DNA of 64,000 bases from Terriglobia bacterium (GTDB lineage: Bacteria; Acidobacteriota; Terriglobia; Terriglobales; Acidobacteriaceae), in NCBI GenBank assembly GCA_020073015.1, contig JAIQFZ010000007.1:1-64000 (forward strand), read 5' to 3'. The notes below the pieces were generated by a model that had not been told where the DNA came from, searched no databases, and saw nothing but the letters and a program-made list of their open reading frames with translations. This document shows, piece after piece, positions 25,190 through 34,352 of this stretch (position 1 is the stretch's first letter; each line of letters starts with the position of its first letter). The translations under genes were made by a program, and so were the position numbers.

Positions 25190-26445
25190 CTCTTTACCAG
25201 TCCTAGCACGCTAAGAAAGAAGCTCGAAAACACCGTTTGGAACCCAATCGTCAGGCAGATCGTTCCGGGAGTCACCACTCGCAATGTCCGAATCGGGTCG
25301 AGCGGCCCAAAACCGCGCCTTTCCCAATAGCCAAGCGCCACCATGGAAATGATCAACCCGAGAGCAACGAGGACGCCGCCCACCGCAAGCCCGGTCTCGA
25401 GAGTGATTCGGAAAGCCCGGTGAAACTTCGCGTCCTTGGGCAAGAGGCCATGCGTGATCGCGAACACTTTCGTGAAGACGGCGAAGGTGACAGCTTGATA
25501 CCCAACGAACATCATAATGGCGGCATAGATCATCGTGTGGATGTCGAACCCGACCCTGCCGATAAAACGTGGCCCCGGCAACAACCAGAGACTCAACAGA
25601 AGTCCCAAAGTCATCAGCAGCCCCCCGGGATAGAGAAACAGCCAACGCGGGCTATACAGCAACATAAATCTCAAGTGCCGCCAACCATCTCGCCAGCGCC
25701 GAAGATGGGGTGGCCGGCTGCGCCCGTCCGGACTCAGCGTCGTCGGGACTTCGGAAATTTTCAGCTTCAACAAGGTCGCCTTCACGATCATTTCCGACGC
25801 AAATTCCATGCCGTTGGTTCGCAAGTCCATCTTCTGGAATGCGCCGGCTGAAAACCCGCGCAGCCCGCAATTGAAATCGCCGATCGGGGAGCCGAAGAAG
25901 AGCCGGCCCAGCGCTGAGAGAACCGGAGTCCCGAGCCAGCGATTTAACCACGGCATCGCTCCCGGCTTGATCTCCCCGCGAAAACGGTTCCCCATCACCA
26001 GTTCGCTTCCGCCCCGAAGCTCCCTCACAAACGGCAGCATATCGCTGAAATCGTAGCTGTCGTCGGAGTCACCCATGATGATGTATTTGCCGCGAGCGGC
26101 CCGACTGCCATAGATTAGGGCCGCTCCATACCCTCGAATCGGAACGTCAACAACTCTGGCGCCGCAACTGCGGGCGATTTCCTGGGATCCATCGGTGGAT
26201 CCGTTGTCGCTGACGACAATCTCGCCCCGCACCTGATTCGCATCCAGAAAACCTTGCGCCTTTCGTATGCAGACTTCCAACGTCTCGCTCTCGTTCAGGC
26301 ACGGCATCAGGATCGTTACCTCAGGGTCCGACTGATCTTCGCCTGTAACCGAGGTCCCGTAATTTACCGACACCTTGCCGATGCTGACCGATTCATTCCG
26401 GGCTGATTTGGCGTTCACCTCTGAAATCTCGCGCAATTCACTCAT
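25186..26445 (-). CDS. GT2 family glycosyltransferase with C-terminal membrane segments
   Basis: A 419-residue protein. Residues about 45-270 are a GT-A fold: VTILMPCLNESETLE at the start, NGSTDGS, and the metal-binding GDSDDSYD. About four hydrophobic segments follow (280-410). The architecture matches polyprenyl-phosphate sugar synthases (dolichol-P-mannose synthase type), which load a sugar onto a lipid carrier for GT-C enzymes; two GT-C-like proteins are encoded directly upstream. It overlaps both neighbours by a few bases. Confidence 0.88.
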   Translation of the reverse strand: MSELREISEVNAKSARNESVSIGKVSVNYGTSVTGEDQSDPEVTILMPCLNESETLEVCIRKAQGFLDANQVRGEIVVSDNGSTDGSQEIARSCGARVVDVPIRGYGAALIYGSRAARGKYIIMGDSDDSYDFSDMLPFVRELRGGSELVMGNRFRGEIKPGAMPWLNRWLGTPVLSALGRLFFGSPIGDFNCGLRGFSAGAFQKMDLRTNGMEFASEMIVKATLLKLKISEVPTTLSPDGRSRPPHLRRWRDGWRHLRFMLLYSPRWLFLYPGGLLMTLGLLLSLWLLPGPRFIGRVGFDIHTMIYAAIMMFVGYQAVTFAVFTKVFAITHGLLPKDAKFHRAFRITLETGLAVGGVLVALGLIISMVALGYWERRGFGPLDPIRTLRVVTPGTICLTIGFQTVFSSFFLSVLGLVKR

Positions 26446-28228
26446 TGGCTTCCCTTTTTTGAAACCCTCGATAAATCAGGCCGGTTCCCAACGTAGCCAT
26501 GCCCAACAATCCCACCAACCATCCATTCAGGTTGACTGGACGGAGTGCAGGGGAAAGATAGGACACCCAGAGCGGCCACGGTCTAGGCAAGTAGAAGATC
26601 TTATAGTTGCGCATCCAGCCGGGCGCTAGACTGCGATCCACCTGAGGGGGAGGCCCCAGAAGCGTGTACGTACACCACTCTGTCGCCGGTATGGAGTTGA
26701 AGAAGCGGGCGGTTGGCGGTAGCCCCTTGCTCAGCGACATCATCTCACCAACTCGTTCCAATAGAGCACTGTGTTTGAAATAGACCCAGGAATCTTCGGC
26801 CCAGAAGTAGTCACGAAATCCTTTTTCGAAGAAGAATCGCTGATTCTCCACGCTGAGCGCCATGACCTGGACCAGTAGACCCAGCCCAACCGCCGCGACG
26901 ACGAGTTCCCTGCGAACCCGGCTCAACGAAACGAAGGGGAAGGCCAGCGACCAAAGGGGAACAAGAACTGCCAAGTAACGGGGCCCCCAGCACCAGTCTC
27001 CCCCGACAAAGCAAATGCAGGACAAAAACAACATCAGAAACAGGCTGGCCATCAAAACTGCGACCGCAGTCTCCCGATGCCGTCGCCAAAGCGGTCCCAT
27101 TCCCAGGATGCCCAGTATGATAGGGGGGCTGTAGAGAAAAATGCTCTTGCCGGGGCTGACCAGCAGCGTCAAGAAGCCAGCTAAGGGGTTTCCGAATAGC
27201 GGATAGGTATTGGCTGTGATCGACCTCATTTTGCCGTTTTCCAGCCAAGACCCAAAACGAAGGTCGTTGTACGCCAATGAGAGCACTACCCCCACTCCCA
27301 CACCCGCAAGAAACAGACCATAGCGTATGCACGAGGAGCGGGCCTCGCTGGGTCGGTCCCATGCCGTACGAACCATAGTCCATGCCGATTGGAACGTTTG
27401 TTGAATGGCCGAGACGACTCGCCAGAGAATTGATTCCGGCTCTGTCAGCGGCGCGGGCGTGAACGAATTGTCTCCAGCCTTCCAGGCAAGCGTCGAGAGC
27501 GCAAGGGCAGGGATGATCAGCAGAAAGTATTCCTGATAAAGAACCAGCACACCGGCCATCAACCCGCCGGCTGCAGCGTGTGCCGCAGACTTGCGCCGGG
27601 CGCCCACGAATCCCAGATAGACGGCTGCCAGGGCAAAAAAAGCGTGCTGCGCATTGTCGAAGGTAGAGTTGGAAGCGGGCCAGATAAGAGTGGCGAAGCT
27701 GCTCACCATCGTCCAAGCAACGGCCCTTCGCGTCGTTACCCCCAATTCCAGATAGAACAGGAACAGGATGGGGGCGATCGCGGCCCCAAAAATCGAGGAG
27801 GTTAGAGAGAAAAGAAATTGACTCGGCTGAATGTCAGGCGCACTCGTGTAGAGACCCAACCACACCAGCGGCATCGCAAACACCGAACCGGGCGCTCCAT
27901 AGTAAGAGTAGCGGAGTCCGTGTCGCCCCGGCACACTCATGATAGGCCCAATCCAGTTATCCTTAACGATCGGTTGTCCATTCGCCAGCAGGTTGTACGC
28001 CACATCGAAACGCGCCTGCCCGTCGACGATGTCAATCCGCCCCGGGCTGGTCAGCACGTAGAGGGCGAGGACGAACAGAAAGATGCCGCTCGCGATCCAC
28101 CACTTTGAGCTCCGTCGGTTTGTTTCGCCCTCTTCGGACAGAGGCAATACTCGTACGAGCATATTTCGATCGAGATCAACCCCGATCCCGGCCCGCGGGG
28201 TTCTTCGTTCGGTCGAAACCCTGCTCAT
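26438..28228 (-). CDS. multi-pass GT-C-like membrane glycosyltransferase
   Basis: A 596-residue protein with about 11-12 membrane segments. After the first helix (about 45-65) the first periplasmic loop carries acidic residues (GRIDIVDGQARFD) in the position where GT-C enzymes keep their catalytic Asp. It probably transfers a sugar from a polyprenyl-phosphate donor on the outer face of the membrane. Donor and acceptor cannot be told from sequence. The gene overlaps its neighbours (ATGA at 28225-28228, eight bases at 26438-26445), so the operon is tightly coupled. Confidence 0.75.
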   Translation of the reverse strand: MSRVSTERRTPRAGIGVDLDRNMLVRVLPLSEEGETNRRSSKWWIASGIFLFVLALYVLTSPGRIDIVDGQARFDVAYNLLANGQPIVKDNWIGPIMSVPGRHGLRYSYYGAPGSVFAMPLVWLGLYTSAPDIQPSQFLFSLTSSIFGAAIAPILFLFYLELGVTTRRAVAWTMVSSFATLIWPASNSTFDNAQHAFFALAAVYLGFVGARRKSAAHAAAGGLMAGVLVLYQEYFLLIIPALALSTLAWKAGDNSFTPAPLTEPESILWRVVSAIQQTFQSAWTMVRTAWDRPSEARSSCIRYGLFLAGVGVGVVLSLAYNDLRFGSWLENGKMRSITANTYPLFGNPLAGFLTLLVSPGKSIFLYSPPIILGILGMGPLWRRHRETAVAVLMASLFLMLFLSCICFVGGDWCWGPRYLAVLVPLWSLAFPFVSLSRVRRELVVAAVGLGLLVQVMALSVENQRFFFEKGFRDYFWAEDSWVYFKHSALLERVGEMMSLSKGLPPTARFFNSIPATEWCTYTLLGPPPQVDRSLAPGWMRNYKIFYLPRPWPLWVSYLSPALRPVNLNGWLVGLLGMATLGTGLIYRGFQKREANE

Positions 28229-30201
28229 TTCCCCTCCGTCGCTGCCAACCGCATCTTCGCTTCCGTGCTATCCGGATTCAGGCGCAGCACTTCCTGGTAC
28301 TGGGCGCGCGCAGCGGGGATATGTCCGCTTTGTTCCAGCGACTCGCCCAGCCAATAGTGGTAGTCCCAGACCTTCGGATCTATTGCTGCCGCTGCTGCCA
28401 GGTAAGCCTGTGCCTCGCGATTTTTGCCCTCCTGCAGCAATGCCCTTCCCAGATAGTGCTTCGGCCCTGCCGCCTCCGGAGCCCCTTCGATCGCGTGCGA
28501 GAGCAAGCGCTCCGCCTCGGCGTACTGCCCGGCCATCAAATGAATGTTTCCGCAGTTGTAGAGGGCCGAATACAGATCGGGTTCCTTTGCCAGGATCTGA
28601 TCGCACAATGCAAGCGCCTTTCCGAAATCCCCCATGCGTCCGTACAGCCCGGCAACCGAGGCCATGCCCGTCTCAGACTTCGCATAATCCGGACTGATCA
28701 GCAGAGCCTTCTGCAGCATCACCCGTCCGGCGTCAAATCGTCCCGCGCGAATATAAGTCTCCGCCAGCGCCATGGCCGAATAGCCGTACTCCGGGTGCTC
28801 GCGCACCGCCCACTCGGCCAGTTCAATCGCCCTGTCATACGCTCCCCGCTGGCTGTACTCGGCGGCAAGGCCCACGGCGGTATATGGGTTACCCGGATAC
28901 AATTTCTGCCCACGCAACAACACCAGAAAATAGCTGTCCCAGTACACCTGTTGCGAAAGTGAGGCCACCACATAGAAACTGCACAGCGCCACCGTCGCGC
29001 CCACCTGCACACGCTTCGCACTCCATCCCTTGATCGACGGCAGCAGCTGCAATCCCTTGGCCGCCAGAATCGCGAATCCGATCGAAGGCAAATAAATGTA
29101 CCGGTCCCGGACAAAATCCCCATTCCCAAAATTCCGCAGGTACAACGCCGGAGCCAATCCCACCAGCAGCCACAGCCCGGCGAACGCAACCGTCGAATCC
29201 TTCTCGCGTCGGTTCCAATACCACAAAACAACCAGCACCAGCCCCAGCACCACCGCCGGCACAACCACGGGCTTGAGAATTGCCCCAGTAACATAGGGCG
29301 TGTAATAGAGTCCCGTCAGACCAACGGGAACCAGCAACTGCCGCAGATACAAAGCCAGCACCAGGGGCAAAGTCCGAACTACATCCATCATCCCGTGACC
29401 GGTATCGAACTGCCCCGTCGAGTGCAGCAACGCATGCTGCCGCAGCAACACGTACCCCAATGTCACCGCCGCATACGGAATCGCCTCGATCACCGCCCCG
29501 CGCAGTCTCCGCCCCCGTGACGCCTTCTCAGCCGCCGGATGCAACCACGCATAGATCGCCACCAGCGCCGTAAACGCCACCGCCATTTCCTTTGTCAGCA
29601 GCGCGCACATCAGCAGTGCCAACGACGCAATCCACCACGCCCTTCTCTTCTTCCCCGCTGAATCCCGCCCGTTCAGGAATGCCACAAAAGCCAGCGCCGC
29701 AAACATCGCGACCATCGTGTCCGAAGCCGCGGAAATCCAAGCCACTGTCTCGATATGGATCGGATGCAGCGCGAAGATCAGCGCCGCCAGCGCCGCTGTC
29801 CAATACTCCAATCCCAGCTTTCGCGCCAGCCAGAAGACCGACGCCACCGCCCCGACATGGAGCACGATCGCTCCCAGGTGCCATCCCCACGACCGCAGCC
29901 CAAACAGTGTGAAATTCAGCATGGACCACGCCACGAATAACGGCCGGTAGTACACCTGATGGCGAGCCACGTGATACCACAGGTCGCTGCTGAACGCCCG
30001 GGGCAGATTGCTCCATGCCCGGATAATTGGGTTGTTGACGATCTGTGGCCAGTCGTCCCACACGAATTCAAAGAAGAGCGTGCCGCTGTAGAGTACTAAA
30101 GTAACTATGCCGAGCGTCGAAACAAGTACCCATGGCCTTCCCAGATACTCAGCAAGTAGCTCCAACGCAGTAGGTTCTGAATGGTTGTGTGTCTCGTCCA
30201 T
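28225..30201 (-). CDS. GT-C-like membrane protein with TPR domain (TMTC-like)
   Basis: A 658-residue protein. About 10-11 membrane helices occupy residues 28-415; FVWDDWPQIVNNP in the first loop holds the Asp-Asp pair typical of GT-C/TMTC-type enzymes. Residues 430-655 are five to six TPR units (for example the segment beginning AVGLAAEYSQRGAYDRAI). Such proteins are O-glycosyltransferase candidates that use lipid-linked sugars. It is the first gene of the minus-strand operon and lies back to back with the arabinose-lipid operon; the shared gap is 174 bases. Confidence 0.82.
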   Translation of the reverse strand: MDETHNHSEPTALELLAEYLGRPWVLVSTLGIVTLVLYSGTLFFEFVWDDWPQIVNNPIIRAWSNLPRAFSSDLWYHVARHQVYYRPLFVAWSMLNFTLFGLRSWGWHLGAIVLHVGAVASVFWLARKLGLEYWTAALAALIFALHPIHIETVAWISAASDTMVAMFAALAFVAFLNGRDSAGKKRRAWWIASLALLMCALLTKEMAVAFTALVAIYAWLHPAAEKASRGRRLRGAVIEAIPYAAVTLGYVLLRQHALLHSTGQFDTGHGMMDVVRTLPLVLALYLRQLLVPVGLTGLYYTPYVTGAILKPVVVPAVVLGLVLVVLWYWNRREKDSTVAFAGLWLLVGLAPALYLRNFGNGDFVRDRYIYLPSIGFAILAAKGLQLLPSIKGWSAKRVQVGATVALCSFYVVASLSQQVYWDSYFLVLLRGQKLYPGNPYTAVGLAAEYSQRGAYDRAIELAEWAVREHPEYGYSAMALAETYIRAGRFDAGRVMLQKALLISPDYAKSETGMASVAGLYGRMGDFGKALALCDQILAKEPDLYSALYNCGNIHLMAGQYAEAERLLSHAIEGAPEAAGPKHYLGRALLQEGKNREAQAYLAAAAAIDPKVWDYHYWLGESLEQSGHIPAARAQYQEVLRLNPDSTEAKMRLAATEGK

Positions 30202-30331
30202 GCTCTGCGCCGCCGGCGGGCATTCCTTTCGCGGACTTCATCCGGACACAGATCGTCCCTGCTTCGAATTGGCCCATAGTAACTCCGCCTCTCTCTCCGC
30301 GCATGTTACTCAGGTTACCGTCGTGTGCCAT

Positions 30332-30360
30332 TTGACCCCCTGGTTCCCCCTCCCCTGTAT
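30332..30360 (+). promoter_or_regulatory. candidate promoter of the HAD-UbiA operon
   Basis: TTGACC at 30332-30337 with a weak CTGTAT at 30355-30360, 16 bases before the ATG at 30376. Confidence 0.35.
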
Positions 30361-30375
30361 GCGACCATCAGGCTC

Positions 30376-31836
30376 ATGGGATCTGTCACCGGAGCCAAGC
30401 TTGCGAAGGCGCCGACCCCGGTTCTGTGTGTGGACCTGGACGGCACTCTGATCCGCGGCAACCTCCTGTGGGAGTGTGTCCTCGCCCTCCTCAAGACTCA
30501 TCCCCTCACGCTCTTCCTGCTCCCTTTCTGGTTGCTTTCCGGCAAGGCCTTCGTCAAGCGCAAACTGGCGGCTACGACACATCTGGATCCGGCTCGACTT
30601 CCGTATCGGCAGGAAGTCATCGACCTGCTCCACCGGGAACGCGCCGAAGGCCGCCGCATCGCGCTGGTCACGGCCGCCGACCGCGAACTCGCCGACTCCA
30701 TCGCGCAGCACCTCGCTCTGTTCGATGAGGTCCATGCCAGCGACGGTCAACTCAACCTGAAGGGACACAACAAGGCAGCTTTTCTTGCCCAGCATTTCGA
30801 CGGACCGGGCTTCGAATATGTAGGCGACTCTGCTGCCGACCTTGACGTTTGGCGCAAGGCACGCGCCGCGTACGTCGTGGGTTCGAACCGTCGGGCCCAG
30901 CAAGCGGCCGCTGTCACCACGCTCAAGGCCGCCATCCTCGACCAGCCTGCCTCGTTTCACACCTGGATCAATGCTCTACGCGGACATCACTGGGCGAAGA
31001 ACGCGTTGCTCTTTCTGCCTCTGGCCCTCTCGCACAACTTGACGCTCGAACCACTTGCCCGCACCTTTCTCGCCTTTGCGCTCTATGGAGCCTGCGCCTC
31101 GGGCCTCTATATCCTCAACGACCTGCTTGATCTTCATTCCGATCGCGAGCACCCCTGGAAAAAGGAGCGCCCTTTCGCCGCCGGTGAGATTTCGATTCCG
31201 CAAGGCTTGCTCGCCTCGTTGCTTCTTCTTTCGCTCGCCCTCGGATTCGGATTTCTGCTCGACCTCCGATTCGGCGCCGCCTTGCTCGGCTACGCCACCC
31301 TCACCCTGTGGTACTCGCTTCATCTCAAGAAAATTGCCTTGCTTGACGTCTTTGTTCTTTCCAGTTTCTACAGTTTCCGCATCCTGGCCGGTGCCCTTAT
31401 TTCCGGTACCCCGCTGTCCCAGTGGTTCCTGGCATTCTCGTTGTTCTTCTTTTTAAGTCTGGCGATGGCCAAGCGCTATTCCGAGTTAGTCCACGCCCCC
31501 GATCTGCTGCAATCGGGGAACTCCGGGCGGGGCTACCGTACCGATGATCGAGAACTCCTGTTATCTCTTGGTGTCGGCAGCAGCTTCGCTTCCGTAGTCA
31601 TCTTGAGCCTCTACGTGCACGGCCAGGAAGTGCGCGTTCTCTACACCTCGCCAGAATTTCTGTTTCTTCTCTGTCCCATCGTTCTCTACTGGCTAAGCCG
31701 AAACTGGCTCCTGGCACACCGCGGAGAACTCAAAGAAGACCCCGTCACCCTCGCCGTCCGCGACCGGGTTAGTTACGGGGTGGCGTTCGCATCTTCCATC
31801 GTCATCGCCGCGAGCATGCTACACGTGAGCTTTTAA
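30376..31836 (+). CDS. HAD phosphatase-UbiA prenyltransferase fusion (DPPR synthase-like)
   Basis: A 486-residue protein. Residues about 10-195 are a HAD domain (VDLDGTL nucleophile motif, GDSAADLDVW acidic motif). Residues 200-486 are UbiA-type with eight to nine helices; NDLLDLHSDREHP is the Asp-rich prenyl-diphosphate motif and KKERPFAAG matches the KxRPxAAG seen after it in decaprenyl-phosphate phosphoribosyltransferases. The predicted role is to join polyprenyl phosphate to phosphoribosyl diphosphate and then remove the 5-phosphate (HAD part). Start 30376 follows a promoter-like sequence; a GTG at 30325 is possible. The stop overlaps the next start (TAATG). Confidence 0.85.
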   Translation: MGSVTGAKLAKAPTPVLCVDLDGTLIRGNLLWECVLALLKTHPLTLFLLPFWLLSGKAFVKRKLAATTHLDPARLPYRQEVIDLLHRERAEGRRIALVTAADRELADSIAQHLALFDEVHASDGQLNLKGHNKAAFLAQHFDGPGFEYVGDSAADLDVWRKARAAYVVGSNRRAQQAAAVTTLKAAILDQPASFHTWINALRGHHWAKNALLFLPLALSHNLTLEPLARTFLAFALYGACASGLYILNDLLDLHSDREHPWKKERPFAAGEISIPQGLLASLLLLSLALGFGFLLDLRFGAALLGYATLTLWYSLHLKKIALLDVFVLSSFYSFRILAGALISGTPLSQWFLAFSLFFFLSLAMAKRYSELVHAPDLLQSGNSGRGYRTDDRELLLSLGVGSSFASVVILSLYVHGQEVRVLYTSPEFLFLLCPIVLYWLSRNWLLAHRGELKEDPVTLAVRDRVSYGVAFASSIVIAASMLHVSF

Positions 31837-33197
31837 TGTCTGGTCAATCGGCAGCATCGTTGCAGAAAAAACGCGCCGTCGCCTTGCCCACCGAACAATA
31901 TCTTTCGTGGGGTCGTTACCCGAAGACTGTCCATCAGCATGTCCACCGGCCCGCATGGAATGACCAGTTGCCGGACATTCTTCGAACCGCCGCGCCCGGT
32001 TCCCTGCTTCCCTACGGCCTCGGCCGCAGCTATGGTGACTCTTGCCTCAACGCCGGCCGGGAACTCATCGATTGCCGCCGCCTCAATCGCATCCTCGGCT
32101 TCGATCCGGATACGGGCATGGTCCGCTGCGAAAGCGGCGTCACTCTTTCCGACATCCTCGAGGTCTTCCTTCCCAAAGGCTGGTTTCTTCCCGTCACTCC
32201 CGGCACGCGCTTCGTGACGGTCGGCGGCGCCATCGCCAACGACGTGCACGGCAAAAACCATCATCGCGCCGGAACCTTCGGAGCGCACGTCCGCCAGCTC
32301 GGCCTGCACCGCTCCAGCGACGGCTTTGTCATTTGCAGCCCCGACGAAAATCCCCGCATGTTCCAGGCCACGATCGCAGGCCTCGGCCTCACCGGTGTGA
32401 TTGCCTGGGCCGACATTCAACTGAAACGCGTAGCCGGACCGTGGATCGACGCGGGTGCGGTGCCGTTTCATTCCCTGCAATCATTTCTCGACCTCAGCCG
32501 CGAAAGCGATGGCCGCTTTGAATACACCGTCGCCTGGCTCGACTGCTTCGGCGGGAGAAACACCCGCGGCATTTTTTTCCGCGGCAATCATTCGGAACAG
32601 CGGGGACAGAACTCCCGTCCGAAATGGGGTCCGAAATTGCCGTTCGCGCTTCCCGCCGTGGCGCTCAACCGCTACACCATCAAAGCATTCAATAGTTTTT
32701 ACTACCATGTTCACGCCGCCGACCAAGGCGCCTCCCTGGTTCGCTACGACTCGTTCTTCTACCCGCTCGATTCCATTCGCCAATGGAATCTGCTCTACGG
32801 CAAAAGCGGCTTTCTGCAATATCAATGCGTCGTCCCGGAAAATAATCTCGAAGCTCTCGAGGAGATCCTCGATCGCATCGCCCGCTCCGGCATGGGTTCA
32901 TTCCTGGCAGTCCTCAAGCAATTCGGTTCCGCACCACCCGCCGGCCTGCTCTCCTTCGCTCGCCCCGGACTGACCCTGGCCCTCGACTTCGCCATGCGCG
33001 GCGAGCCCACGCTTCAACTCCTGCGCTCCCTCGATGAAGTCGTCCGCCAGAGCGGCGGCGCTCTTTACCCCGCCAAAGACGCACGGATGAGCCCCGCTCT
33101 TTTCGAAGCATCGTTTCCACGCTGGCGCAGTTTTGTTCCTTGCATCGACCCGACGATGTCCTCGTCGTTCTGGCGGCGGGTCACGGAGGCCGAATGA
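31836..33197 (+). CDS. dprE1: DprE1-like FAD-dependent decaprenylphosphoryl-ribose oxidase
   Basis: A 453-residue VAO-type flavoprotein. GLGRSYGDSCLN and PGTRFVTVGGAIANDVHGKN are near-identical in layout to mycobacterial DprE1, including the HGKNHH FAD-loop signature. The catalytic lysine aligned with Lys418 of M. tuberculosis is Lys414 (LYPAKDAR). The residue at the place of Cys387, target of benzothiazinones, is Ala382 (LTLALDF). It would oxidise the C2 hydroxyl of polyprenylphosphoryl ribose to a keto intermediate. It is coupled to both neighbours by overlapping codons. Confidence 0.88.
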   Translation: MSGQSAASLQKKRAVALPTEQYLSWGRYPKTVHQHVHRPAWNDQLPDILRTAAPGSLLPYGLGRSYGDSCLNAGRELIDCRRLNRILGFDPDTGMVRCESGVTLSDILEVFLPKGWFLPVTPGTRFVTVGGAIANDVHGKNHHRAGTFGAHVRQLGLHRSSDGFVICSPDENPRMFQATIAGLGLTGVIAWADIQLKRVAGPWIDAGAVPFHSLQSFLDLSRESDGRFEYTVAWLDCFGGRNTRGIFFRGNHSEQRGQNSRPKWGPKLPFALPAVALNRYTIKAFNSFYYHVHAADQGASLVRYDSFFYPLDSIRQWNLLYGKSGFLQYQCVVPENNLEALEEILDRIARSGMGSFLAVLKQFGSAPPAGLLSFARPGLTLALDFAMRGEPTLQLLRSLDEVVRQSGGALYPAKDARMSPALFEASFPRWRSFVPCIDPTMSSSFWRRVTEAE

Positions 33198-33976
33198 CCA
33201 TCACCATGCGCTCCTCGACTCCGCACATCGCCCGCATGCAAAAGATCGTTGTCCTCGGCGCAACTTCCGGCATCGCGCTCGAAATCCAGCGCCAACTCGC
33301 TCGTCAAGGACGCGAGTTACTTCTGGTCGCCCGCTCGCCGCAGCGTCTCTCAGAACTGCAATCAGACCTGCTGGCACGCGGCGCCCAGCAAGTCCTCACC
33401 GTCGCCGCCGACCTGGCCCAAGTCCAGCATCACGCGGACATCTTCGGCTTTGTCCGACAATCCTTCCCCGATTTCGACACCGTCCTCCTCGCCTACGGCG
33501 CCATGGAGGACCAGAAAACTTCGGAAGCATCAATCGACGTGTTGCTCGACGAACTAAATGTCAACTTCGTCAGCGCGGCCGCGCTTCTCACTCTCTTCGC
33601 CGCCGACCTCGAGCAACGCCGCACCGGATGCCTCGCCGCCATCACCTCCGTCGCCGGAGACCGCGGCCGCCGCTCCAACTACGTGTACGGCTCCGCCAAA
33701 GGCGCGCTCTCTCTCTTCCTCCAGGGACTCCGCAGCCGCCTTCATCCCGCCGGCGTCACAGTCATCACCATCAAGCCCGGCCCGGTTCAGACTCCCATGA
33801 CCGATCACCTGGCAAACTCCTCCCGCTTCGCTCCACCCGAGCGCGTCGCGCGCGACATCATCCGTGCCCTAAACCGCCGCTCCCCGGATGTCCTCTACAC
33901 CCCATGGTTCTGGCGCCCCGTCATGTCCGCAGTCCGCCACCTGCCTGAAACCCTCTTCAAACGTCTGGCCTTCTAA
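33194..33976 (+). CDS. dprE2: DprE2-like short-chain reductase
   Basis: A 260-residue SDR. VVLGATSGIALEIQRQLA is the NAD-binding glycine motif. The AYGAMEDQ strand and the active-site Tyr/Lys in NYVYGSAKGAL (YxxxK) are present, and the serine is in AITSVAGDRG. The C terminus (YTPWFWRPVMSAVRHLP) is like that of DprE2, which reduces the 2-keto lipid to polyprenylphosphoryl arabinose. The ATG overlaps the dprE1 stop (ATGA). The frame is open 54 bases further upstream, inside dprE1. Confidence 0.86.
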   Translation: MTITMRSSTPHIARMQKIVVLGATSGIALEIQRQLARQGRELLLVARSPQRLSELQSDLLARGAQQVLTVAADLAQVQHHADIFGFVRQSFPDFDTVLLAYGAMEDQKTSEASIDVLLDELNVNFVSAAALLTLFAADLEQRRTGCLAAITSVAGDRGRRSNYVYGSAKGALSLFLQGLRSRLHPAGVTVITIKPGPVQTPMTDHLANSSRFAPPERVARDIIRALNRRSPDVLYTPWFWRPVMSAVRHLPETLFKRLAF

Positions 33977-33981
33977 CTATG

Positions 33982-34007
33982 GTGTAGCGCGGACACTCCT
34001 GTCCGCG
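33982..34007 (+). repeat. palindromic repeat, family A
   Basis: GTGTAGCGCGGACACTCCTG continuing TCCGCG, five bases after the dprE2 stop, with the stem CGCGGACA/TGTCCGCG. It could serve as a stem-loop at the operon end, but there is no T-run. Confidence 0.75.
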
Positions 34008-34352
34008 TATTCAGTCTGCGCCTGCGTACACGTCTCCACCGCAGACCAGGGGTGGACCAAGCCTCCCGCGTGTCCGTGAGAAGTCGTTTGGCGGAGAAAA
34101 GTTCGGGGTCTTGGAAGACCATCCCCCATCCATTCCCAATTCGGGAGTCTCAAGCGGCTCGCTTTGTGACCCATGTCACTGTGTGCGGCCACGTTAAAGG
34201 TTCATAAAGGTCTAGGGACCGGAATGCGCTAGTTTCAAGTCGGGTCCTGAATCACCAGGCGCAGCAATGCGTTCCTGCCTCCCGGGCACTCTGGACATCT
34301 TTACGGGTCCTGATGTGATGTCCGGTGCGAGAGCAGAAAAAGGGGCCAGCTC
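34008..34352. other. gene-free leader region upstream of hybrid kinase
   Basis: No coding potential. Two hairpins can be drawn: GGACC/GGTCC (about 34217-34248) and GGACATC/GATGTCC (about 34291-34320). The decamer CGGGTCCTGA occurs twice (near 34242 and 34303). No known riboswitch consensus was recognised. Confidence 0.4.

Noticed and set aside
25186-30201. Classical O-antigen cluster
   Set aside because: No wzx/wzy/wzz, nucleotide-sugar synthesis genes or priming transferase; only a GT2, two GT-C-like proteins and a methyltransferase.
34008-34352. Possible cyclic di-GMP or other riboswitch before the hybrid kinase
   Set aside because: Hairpins can be drawn, but no known riboswitch consensus was found.
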